Positions 7,928 to 12,583 of a stretch of DNA of 12,583 nucleotides are shown piece after piece. A program made the position numbers and the translations under genes. The stretch is from JBHENW01 sp046261875 (GTDB lineage: Bacteria; Acidobacteriota; Thermoanaerobaculia; UBA5066; Gp7-AA6). The DNA lies in the NCBI GenBank assembly GCA_046261875.1, contig JBHENW010000224.1, positions 1-12,583 on the forward strand. Reading direction: 5' to 3'. Each line of letters begins with the position of its first letter. The stretch's first letter is position 1. The notes under the pieces were generated by a model. That model did not search any database. It worked only from the letters and a program-made list of their open reading frames with translations, and had not been told where the DNA came from.

Positions 7928-8295
7928 CGGGCCTCCACCGTCGAGGAGATTCCGCCGCGGGAGGAGAAACGGCCCGTGACCGTCATGCGGCGGGGCCGGC
8001 AGGCGGCGACGCAATCCTCCAGGATCCGGTTCACGGCGTTCTCGTAGAAGATCCCGAGGTCGCGGTAGGCGACGATGTAGAGCTTGAGCGACTTGAGCTC
8101 CAGGCACTCTCCGTCGGGAACGTAACGGATCGTCAGCTGGCCGAAGTCGGGCAGACCCGTCTTCGGGCAGATCGCGTTGTACTCCGGGATCTCCACCGTG
8201 ATCTCGTAGTCCGCGAACTGGTTCGGCCAGGTCTCGATGCGCGGGAGCGCGGCGTCGATCCCCGCCTTCGCATGTTCCGCCGTGTACTCCGGCAT
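7879..8295 (-). CDS. queF: NADPH-dependent 7-cyano-7-deazaguanine (preQ0) reductase
   Basis: QueF reduces preQ0 to preQ1 with two NADPH in queuosine-tRNA synthesis. This is the short one-domain YkvM type (138 residues). C43 in AICPKTGLPD forms the thioimide with substrate, D50 is the acid of the same motif, and ELKSLKLY (66-73) is the family signature followed by YRDLGIFYENAVNRIL. The C-terminal core FSSRGGISSTVEARYP is canonical. One difference: the FHE motif of the Bacillus enzyme (His96/Glu97) reads FYE here (Y84, E85). The last 13 residues (RAAGPAGSSTNSA) lie beyond the conserved core and are read antisense to the transaminase C-terminus. ATG 8295 is preceded by TAAGAT six bases upstream with no ribosome site. 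No other queuosine genes are in the window, so it stands alone as a single-gene transcript. Confidence 0.96.
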   Translation of the reverse strand: MPEYTAEHAKAGIDAALPRIETWPNQFADYEITVEIPEYNAICPKTGLPDFGQLTIRYVPDGECLELKSLKLYIVAYRDLGIFYENAVNRILEDCVAACRPRRMTVTGRFSSRGGISSTVEARYPRAAGPAGSSTNSA

Positions 8296-8307
8296 GCGCG
8301 GATCTTA
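8296..8307 (-). promoter_or_regulatory. leaderless -10-like element of queF
   Basis: On the minus strand TAAGAT (8307 to 8302) stands six bases before ATG 8295, so a transcript would start at or next to the A of ATG. There is no Shine-Dalgarno sequence. It is back to back with the TATCAT of the divergent exoD-like gene. Confidence 0.55.
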
Positions 8308-8312
8308 CCGGC

Positions 8313-8327
8313 TATCATCTCGCCGCC
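8313..8327 (+). promoter_or_regulatory. near-leaderless -10-like element of the exoD-like gene
   Basis: TATCAT (8313-8318) matches five of six consensus bases and is nine bases before GTG 8328. No ribosome site is present. Only five bases separate it from the queF hexamer on the other strand, so polymerase bound at one promoter should block the other. Confidence 0.5.
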
Positions 8328-8966
8328 GTGACCGAGCAGTTCCGCGACATCGAAAAGCCGCTGTCGGCGACGCTCGGGGAAGTCTCGCGCACCATGCGAG
8401 GAGAAGACGTGTCCGTACGGGAGCTGCTCGTCCAGATCGGCGAGCAGGGGATGCTCGTCTTCGCGATCTTCCTGATCATCCCGTTCCTGGTGCCCGTCTC
8501 GATCCCGGGGGTGAGCACCGTGTTCGGCCTGCTCATCACCCTCATCGGAGCGGGCGTCATGGCCAACCGCGTCCCCTGGCTGCCGCAGCGGCTCATGGAG
8601 CGCCGCGTGCGCACGGAGAATCTGGCGCGGGCGTTCGAGCACGGGGCGAGGCTCGTGGCGCGGCTCGAGCGGTTCCTCCATCCGCGCCTCTCGGCGCTGA
8701 CGAAGAGCGGCGCGGTCAACCGCTTCAACGGCTTCATGATCGTCGCAGCGGGCCTTCTCCTCATGGTCCCGCTCGGATTCGTCCCGTTCTCCAACACCCT
8801 GCCGGGGCTCGCCATCCTGTTTTTGGCGGTGGGCATGCTCCAGAAGGACGGCGTCTTCGTCCTGCTCGGCTACCTCTTCATCCTCGCGACGATCGTGTAC
8901 TTCGCGGCGCTCTTCGCCGGCGCCCTCGCCGCGGGGCACGGATTGCGCGGCCTGCTGTCGGGCTGA
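8328..8966 (+). CDS. ExoD-family integral membrane protein
   Basis: This 212-residue inner-membrane protein fits the exopolysaccharide-synthesis ExoD family. Rhizobial ExoD affects exopolysaccharide and alkaline tolerance; the molecular activity is unknown. A soluble N-terminus (1-40) leads into a hydrophobic pair at about 42-78 (GMLVFAIFLIIPFLVPVSIPG, then a glycine-rich helix). A charged middle follows with W84-LPQRLMERR and HPRLSAL (118-124). Two or three helices then span about 136-200, with the second proline-rich turn VPLGFVPFSNTLPG mirroring the first (FLVPVSIPG). This internal repeat and the 200-residue length are typical. The start GTG 8328 follows TATCAT with no ribosome site. The gene is divergent from queF and converges on the dinB-like gene. 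Confidence 0.88.
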   Translation: MTEQFRDIEKPLSATLGEVSRTMRGEDVSVRELLVQIGEQGMLVFAIFLIIPFLVPVSIPGVSTVFGLLITLIGAGVMANRVPWLPQRLMERRVRTENLARAFEHGARLVARLERFLHPRLSALTKSGAVNRFNGFMIVAAGLLLMVPLGFVPFSNTLPGLAILFLAVGMLQKDGVFVLLGYLFILATIVYFAALFAGALAAGHGLRGLLSG

Positions 8967-8978
8967 AACCGGAATCCG

Positions 8979-8999
8979 GGCCGCCGAGGAGGGGCGGCC
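8979..8999. terminator. GC-rich hairpin 1 between convergent genes
   Basis: A perfect 7-base-pair stem, GGCCGCC (8979-8985) with GGCGGCC (8993-8999), has a 7-base loop. It begins 12 bases after the exoD-like stop. It lacks a T-tract, but with hairpin 2 it fills the 80-base gap between two convergent genes and would be read on either strand. Confidence 0.45.
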
Positions 9000-9000
9000 G

Positions 9001-9031
9001 GGGCCCGCGTTCGGAGGCGGACGCGGGTCCC
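9001..9031. terminator. GC-rich hairpin 2, likely bidirectional terminator
   Basis: A 13-base-pair stem starts GGGCCCGCGTTCG (9001-9013), has a GAGG tetraloop, and returns as CGGACGCGGGTCCC with one bulged T and one G-U pair. It lies one base after hairpin 1 and 15 bases from the dinB-like stop. The stem is very stable, but there is no U-tract on either strand. Confidence 0.55.
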
Positions 9032-9046
9032 CCGGCCGGATGGGTC

Positions 9047-9571
9047 TTAGGCGACGGCCGACCTGGGGTGCTGCTGCGGCGTCTGCCGCTCGACGCCGGT
9101 CAGCTCGGCGATCAGGTCGGCGAGCTCGGCGGTGTGCGCGCGGTCGTGCTCCGTCATCATGCGCGGAATGTCCGACAGATCGACGCGGCCGACCTCTTCC
9201 TGGTCGCCGCGGCGTTTCCAGTCCTCGGCGGACAGGCCGCGGAGCTGCTCGAGATTCGCGTGGCGCGCCCGCGCGAACGCCGTGAGGCCCTCGGCGAGAT
9301 CGCGCTTCGAGTACACGCGTTCGCGCATCACCCGGTCGCCGTCGAAGTTCGACAGCATCGGATCCTCCTCGGTCAGGAGGCGCCGGATCCGCACGCCATA
9401 ACCCTCGCGCTCGAGGTCGGCGAGATGCCAGACGTGCTCGATGAATGAGAACCGCCCGTTTTTGGGGGACCGGCGCGTCTGCGCGTCGGACAGTCCCGAG
9501 GCGGCCCGCGCCAGCAGGGCCGGCGTGGATTCCAGGGTCAGGAACAGTGTTTCGAGCTCGCGGCGGTTCAT
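9047..9571 (-). CDS. DinB-like four-helix-bundle metalloprotein
   Basis: This 174-residue protein of the DinB/YfiT-like superfamily includes thiol transferases and many members of unknown role. The likely metal triad is H46 or H49 in FSFIEHVWHLADLE plus H142 and H146 in MMTEHDRAHTAEL, at the positions where the family places its three histidines. The N-terminus LFLTLESTPALLARAASGLSD and the W118 after LSAEDW are also typical of the group that resembles maleylpyruvate isomerase N-domains. The start ATG 9571 has AAAGG seven bases before it (minus strand, 9579-9583). A longer extension of the same frame to 9850 would overlap the terB-like gene and has no family similarity. The substrate is unknown. 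The gene converges with the exoD-like gene and diverges from the terB-like gene. Confidence 0.87.
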   Translation of the reverse strand: MNRRELETLFLTLESTPALLARAASGLSDAQTRRSPKNGRFSFIEHVWHLADLEREGYGVRIRRLLTEEDPMLSNFDGDRVMRERVYSKRDLAEGLTAFARARHANLEQLRGLSAEDWKRRGDQEEVGRVDLSDIPRMMTEHDRAHTAELADLIAELTGVERQTPQQHPRSAVA

Positions 9572-9600
9572 GATCGGGCCTTTCTGCTGCTCTATTACGC

Positions 9601-9652
9601 TTCGAACGCTCGAAAAGTTTCGCGGGTTGGAGGCGAAACCCGCCCGCGGGTT
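9601..9652. promoter_or_regulatory. candidate operator: nested inverted repeats in the dinB-terB divergent gap
   Basis: Three copies of one 7-mer lie close together: GCGGGTT (9622-9628), its complement AACCCGC (9637-9643) and GCGGGTT again (9646-9652). The first two make a hairpin with an 8-base loop, and the last two make a compact palindrome with a 2-base centre. A further inverted repeat, TTCGA-ACGC-TCGAA, lies at 9601-9614. All sit between the divergent start codons, where a shared regulator could bind. The function is inferred. Confidence 0.35.
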
Positions 9653-9684
9653 CCTACGTATGCGCTCCCTCCGCGGGCGGTTGC

Positions 9685-9698
9685 TAGACTCCAAATCA
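9685..9698 (+). promoter_or_regulatory. near-leaderless -10-like element of the terB-like gene
   Basis: TAGACT (9685-9690) is eight bases before GTG 9699, with no ribosome site. It favours GTG 9699 over the in-frame ATG 9660, which lies upstream of it. Confidence 0.45.
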
Positions 9699-10148
9699 GT
9701 GGTTCTCGAAGGTCTTCGATCGCTCTTCCGCAAGCCCGGCGGCGCGGGCGGGGACGCGGGCCCGGACCCGGTGGCGATCGCCGCGTGCGCGCTGCTCCTG
9801 GAGATCGGGAGCGCTGACGGCCTGCTCGACCCGGAGGAGGGGGAGCGCATCCTGCGCCATGCGCGGGACGACCTCGGAATTCCCGAGGGGGACGTCCGGG
9901 AGGTGATGCGTCTCGCCGAAGCGGAGCGGCGCGAGAGCGTGGACCTGTATCAGTTCACGCGCCGGATCACGGAGAACTTCTCCCGCGCGCAGCGCCTTCG
10001 GCTGATCGAAGCGATGTGGGGCGTCGTGTACTGCGACGGCGAGCTCGCGGCGGTCGAGAGCCAGCTCGCCCGGCGTGTCGCCGAGCTCCTCGGCTTCCAG
10101 CACCCGGAGGTGCAGGCCGCGAAGGAGCGTGTGAAGGCGATGACTTAG
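9699..10148 (+). CDS. TerB-like (tellurite-resistance TerB family) helical protein
   Basis: This 149-residue cytoplasmic protein is built of helices in the TerB/DjlA-N-like fold. Two acidic helix pairs typical of the family are visible: EIGSADGLLDPEEGERI (35-51) and VVYCDGELAAVESQLARRVAELLGF (109-133). Both carry a (S/C)-(A/-)DG-L/E-x-x-E metal-binding style repeat. A basic, glycine-rich N-terminus (LRSLFRKPGGAGG) precedes them. Stand-alone TerB proteins are common in genomes without tellurite operons, and no terC, terD or terZ is nearby, so tellurite resistance should not be assumed. I chose GTG 9699 because TAGACT stands eight bases before it; ATG 9660 would add 13 basic residues. The stop TAG abuts the inverted-repeat element, whose first G is the last base of the stop codon. 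Confidence 0.84.
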   Translation: MVLEGLRSLFRKPGGAGGDAGPDPVAIAACALLLEIGSADGLLDPEEGERILRHARDDLGIPEGDVREVMRLAEAERRESVDLYQFTRRITENFSRAQRLRLIEAMWGVVYCDGELAAVESQLARRVAELLGFQHPEVQAAKERVKAMT

Positions 10149-10230
10149 GGGTCAATCGTGCATTCCTGCATTTTTTGGCGACGTGGATAGCGCCGTCGAG
10201 AAAAAAATGCATGTTTGCACGATTGACCCT
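10148..10230. repeat. REPIN- or MITE-like imperfect inverted repeat
   Basis: The outer arms GGGTCAATCGTGCA (10149-10162) and TGCACGATTGACCC (10216-10229) match perfectly over 14 bases. After a mismatched 4-base bulge (TTCC against TGTT) a second perfect 10-base stem follows, TGCATTTTTT with AAAAAATGCA. The centre (10177-10200) contains a small GC-rich hairpin, CGACG with CGTCG around a 10-base loop. The element fills the whole gap between the convergent terB-like and VWA genes and is AT-rich relative to everything around it. No transposase is nearby. The architecture is like REP doublets mobilised by RAYT (Y1) transposases, or a short MITE. The T-rich sequence after it (TGTTTCTATTT) may also let it terminate the terB-like transcript. 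Confidence 0.7.
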
Positions 10231-10234
10231 GTTT

Positions 10235-12403
10235 CTATTTCACTTCGAAGGGCGCGGCCTGCTCCGCCGACCTGCCGCCCGGGCCCGCGACCGCGACCCT
10301 CAGCGCGTATCGTCCGGGCGAGAGCCCCTCCGGCGTGAATGTGAAGAGCAGCTTGCGTCCGCCGCCCCTCTCTCCCGCGGAGTCGCGCGCGAGCTCGAGC
10401 TGGACCGGACGGGCCGAGCCGTCCGCCGAGACGACCTCCGACCGGACCTGAAGCGCATCCTTTTCCGTCCCCCCGAAGTTGTAGGTGAAGACGGCGACGC
10501 GCGCCTCCTTCCCTCTTTCGAGCGCCGGGAACGCCGCCGGAATGAACGATTCTCCGGCGACGGCGAACGGGTAGTCCGCCGTACGCGGAGCCGCGTCCGG
10601 CCGCGGATTCGCCTTCGTCATGACCCACCGGCCCGGCTGTTCCTGGAAGAGGGGGGGCAGCACGACCGCTGGCCCCCCCGGGATGGCGGGGACGCGGACG
10701 AGCGCGGTCTGAAGCCCGCTGCGGCCCGTCGTCGCATTCCGGACGAGGGCGCGGACGGTGTAATCGCCCGGAGGGAGGAACAGCGTTCCGTAGAACTTGA
10801 TCCCTCCGGATTCGATCGAGGAACGCGCCTTGCCGAGGTCGAGCCCCACGTCCTGCGTCACGTAATCCACGAGCTTCCCGGTCGGGTCGTTCGCGTAGGC
10901 ATAGATCTGCACGCCGGTGCGCTCGCCCGTGTCGCCCGCGAGGAGCGCCGGCCCGGGGATCTCCAGGATGACCGGCACTTGGGAGACGCCCGCTTCCGCG
11001 GCGAATGGTGCGGCGAGGAGGCGCGCCGGGATGTCGTTGGCGGCGTCGCCTCCGGTGATGAGGTCTCCCGTCGCGAGCAGACGCTCGACGGGCGTCAGCG
11101 CCCGGAACGGCCTCGGCTCGTAGTAACCGGACCGCGCCGATACGCGGGCTCCGGGCGTCTTCACCCGGACCCGCAGCTTGTGGAACTGACCCGGGGTGGA
11201 GAGCTTTCGGGGCTGGTATACGAGGAGGTAGGTCAGCCCCGTCCGGTCCACGACCCGCTGGAGCTCGCCCTCGAGCTGGTTCGCGTTGCGGATGAACTCG
11301 CCCCCGGTCTGAGCGGCCATCGAAAAGAGCGTGTCTTTTCCGCTTCCGGCGCGCTCGGCCACGTCCCCGGCGGCGCGCAGGCCGCTGATGTCCACGGTGT
11401 GCAGCACAGCGTCGGAACGCCCGAACATGTCGAAGGCCGCCGCGAGGCGTCCCCGCGTCGCCGAGCTGCCGAACCGCGAGTCGCTGTCGATCTTCCAGAT
11501 TTCCCCCGTGACGGAGGCCTCGGCCGCGGTGTCCTGCGTCGGCGAGGTCTGCTCCAGAGGCGAAGCGATGTCGCCGGCGTTGCCGGCCAGAAGTCGGCTC
11601 TCGAAGCCTTCCGAGAAGAAGAGGACGTGCTTGCGTCCGCGCACGGTGTCCAGGGCGCGCGCCATCCTTCCGAACGACTCGAGGAGTTGCGCGACACGGC
11701 CGCGGGCGCGGTCGTCCGAAGCCGACTGGGCCAGACGCTGCGCGTCCTGGAGGTTTTCCCGGACGACCTGGTCGGTCTCGCTCTGTCCGGCGCTGGACGC
11801 GGGAGCCCCCGCGGCTATCGGCTGAAAGATCGCGAACGCCAGCGGATCCGTGGTGCGCGAGCCGGGGCTGGGAAATCCGAGCGTCTCGATGGCCCGGTCG
11901 AGCTGGCTGCGGTCCCGGGTGAAGTTCACGAGGAGCTTCCAGCCGGTGTCCACCGAGAAGGTCGCGACGGCGGCGAGGTCGTTCTCCTTCATGCCGGTCC
12001 TCACGAAGCCCCGCGCCCCGTCGCGCGCGCGGAGCAACCCGTTCATGCTCGAGTACGAAAAGTCGAACACGAGGAGCCAGTGGCGGCGGGCCGCGGGCGG
12101 CGGAGCCTCGAGGAAAGGGTCCTTCGCGGCGGGGACGGGAGCGGCGGCGACCGTCCGGTTCAGGTCGATCACTTCCAGCCCGGAGATCTCGACTTTCTTT
12201 CCGTCGTCGGTGAGCTCGAAGTCCTCCGCGGTGAGACCGCGGACCGGCTCGCCGTTTTTATCCACGACGTGGACAGGAATCTCGATGACGACGACCCGGG
12301 CCGTCTCGGTGACGGGCCCGGAGCTCTTCTGCGGCGCCTGGAGGGCGGGCGCCGCCGCGGCCGCCAGGCTGGAGGCGAGGAGAAGGGTGAGGGCTATGCG
12401 CAT
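10235..12403 (-). CDS. exported VWFA-related protein of the acidobacterial type
   Basis: This 722-residue protein has a signal peptide (LTLLLASSLAAAAAPA, cut near residues 20-22), so it should act outside the cytoplasm. A short beta-rich domain (35-82, VVVIEIPVHVVDKNGEPVRG to LTAEDFELTDDGKKV) is the usual lead-in of the VWFA-related family described from Acidobacteria. The von Willebrand A domain (about 108-395) has the metal-ion site DxSxS as D114-F-S116-Y-S118. It also contains VATFSVDT and the core strands KHVLFFSEGFE and AVLHTVDISGL. Residues about 405-428 (KLRVRVKTPGARVSARSGYYEPRPF) close the family domain. The remaining 290 residues are beta-rich, ending in an Ig-like FTPEGLSPGRYALRVAVAG. 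The ligand is unknown. The gene is 722 residues, longer than many family members because of this C-terminal extension. GGGAGG at 12408-12413 supports the start. Confidence 0.92.
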   Translation of the reverse strand: MRIALTLLLASSLAAAAAPALQAPQKSSGPVTETARVVVIEIPVHVVDKNGEPVRGLTAEDFELTDDGKKVEISGLEVIDLNRTVAAAPVPAAKDPFLEAPPPAARRHWLLVFDFSYSSMNGLLRARDGARGFVRTGMKENDLAAVATFSVDTGWKLLVNFTRDRSQLDRAIETLGFPSPGSRTTDPLAFAIFQPIAAGAPASSAGQSETDQVVRENLQDAQRLAQSASDDRARGRVAQLLESFGRMARALDTVRGRKHVLFFSEGFESRLLAGNAGDIASPLEQTSPTQDTAAEASVTGEIWKIDSDSRFGSSATRGRLAAAFDMFGRSDAVLHTVDISGLRAAGDVAERAGSGKDTLFSMAAQTGGEFIRNANQLEGELQRVVDRTGLTYLLVYQPRKLSTPGQFHKLRVRVKTPGARVSARSGYYEPRPFRALTPVERLLATGDLITGGDAANDIPARLLAAPFAAEAGVSQVPVILEIPGPALLAGDTGERTGVQIYAYANDPTGKLVDYVTQDVGLDLGKARSSIESGGIKFYGTLFLPPGDYTVRALVRNATTGRSGLQTALVRVPAIPGGPAVVLPPLFQEQPGRWVMTKANPRPDAAPRTADYPFAVAGESFIPAAFPALERGKEARVAVFTYNFGGTEKDALQVRSEVVSADGSARPVQLELARDSAGERGGGRKLLFTFTPEGLSPGRYALRVAVAGPGGRSAEQAAPFEVK

Positions 12404-12430
12404 GGTTCCTCCCAGAAGGGGCCAATCCTA
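12404..12430 (-). promoter_or_regulatory. -10-like element and ribosome site of the VWA gene
   Basis: On the minus strand TAGGAT (12430 to 12425) is followed by a short leader and then GGGAGG (12413 to 12408), four bases before ATG 12403. Unlike the leaderless genes in this window, this one has a normal ribosome site. No convincing -35 is visible. The remaining bases 12431-12491 contain a 5-base-pair hairpin (12432-12446) and nothing else I can name. Confidence 0.4.
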
Positions 12431-12491
12431 TCCGGCGCGCTGCCGGCGGGGGCTCGTCCTGTATCCAGCGGAGTTGGTCCCGAAAACGTGG

Positions 12492-12583
12492 CTAGAACGG
12501 CGTGATCGCGCGGCGGTCTTCCGGGATTCTGTCGAACGGACGCGGGACGGAGGCGGCGCAGTACGCGAGGGCCGCGCCCGCGG
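12492..12583 (-). CDS. C-terminal end of an unidentified protein (5' part outside window)
   Basis: A minus-strand frame enters from the right edge and ends with TAG at 12494-12492. The last visible residues end in FDRIPEDRRAITPF. Nearly all third codon positions are G or C, as in the confirmed genes of the window, and the residue mix looks like a globular C-terminus. About 30 codons are visible, too few to name a family. The stop is 88 bases before the VWA start, on the same strand. It could be a chance frame. Confidence 0.45.
   Translation of the reverse strand, partial: AGAALAYCAASVPRPFDRIPEDRRAITPF

Noticed and set aside
9601..9614. TTCGA-ACGC-TCGAA as an SOS (LexA) box for the dinB-like gene
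   Set aside because: It does not match the LexA consensus of Bacillus, mycobacteria or proteobacteria closely enough. DinB-fold proteins are not generally DNA-damage genes despite the name.
9660..9698. ATG 9660 as the start of the terB-like gene
   Set aside because: It adds 13 residues (MRSLRGRLLDSKS) with no family similarity. A TAGACT promoter-like hexamer lies between it and the preferred GTG.
9699..10148. Tellurite-resistance operon
   Set aside because: Only a stand-alone TerB-like protein is present; no TerC, TerD, TerE or TerZ genes adjoin it.
10171..10207. T6 and A7 tracts of the inverted repeat as ordinary terminator U-tracts
   Set aside because: They lie inside the stem, not after it. 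Only the T-rich stretch after base 10229 could serve that role, and only on the plus strand.
10016..12505. An 829-codon open frame on the plus strand opposite the VWA gene
   Set aside because: The minus-strand frame has a signal peptide, a DxSxS motif and a ribosome site. The plus frame is Arg-rich, runs through the inverted repeat and overlaps the terB-like gene.

Overview
The window is very GC-rich and densely coded on both strands, with no intergenic stretch longer than about 140 bases. It looks like chromosomal DNA of an Acidobacteriota-type bacterium. The best taxonomic clue is the 722-residue exported von Willebrand factor A protein of the kind that is expanded in Acidobacteria. The overall gene mix, high GC and mixed ATG/GTG starts agree with this. 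The assignment is an inference. I see no rRNA, tRNA, CRISPR array, phage or plasmid genes.

Layout. (1) Bases 1-1418 hold the 3' part of a zinc-less M16 peptidase-like subunit. (2) Bases 1461-3213 hold a tightly coupled signalling unit: a 66-residue two-helix membrane protein, an OmpR-type response regulator and a histidine kinase that has no membrane segment of its own. (3) Bases 3355-7927 hold a plus-strand run: acetyl-CoA acetyltransferase, class I glutamine amidotransferase-like hydrolase, exported metallo-beta-lactamase-fold hydrolase, enoyl-CoA hydratase and D-amino-acid transaminase. (4) queF (minus) and an ExoD-family membrane protein (plus) diverge from a 32-base gap. (5) A DinB-like protein (minus) converges on the exoD-like gene over two tandem GC-rich hairpins and diverges from a TerB-like gene (plus). 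(6) The TerB-like gene converges on the VWA gene (minus) across an AT-rich, 83-base imperfect inverted repeat that resembles a REP doublet (REPIN) or small MITE. (7) The right edge holds the last 30 codons of another minus-strand gene.

How the parts relate. The thiolase and enoyl-CoA hydratase suggest acyl-CoA metabolism. The transaminase makes D-glutamate or D-alanine for peptidoglycan, and queF serves queuosine-tRNA biosynthesis. The rest are regulatory or envelope functions. No single pathway unites the window.

The most interesting signals are not coding. Five genes have a TANNNT -10-like hexamer only 6-9 bases before the start codon and no Shine-Dalgarno sequence, which points to leaderless or near-leaderless transcripts. 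Other genes in the same window have clear GGAGG-type ribosome sites. The other notable items are the inverted-repeat element after the TerB-like gene and the apparent split of a sensor kinase into a separate tiny membrane protein and a soluble kinase.
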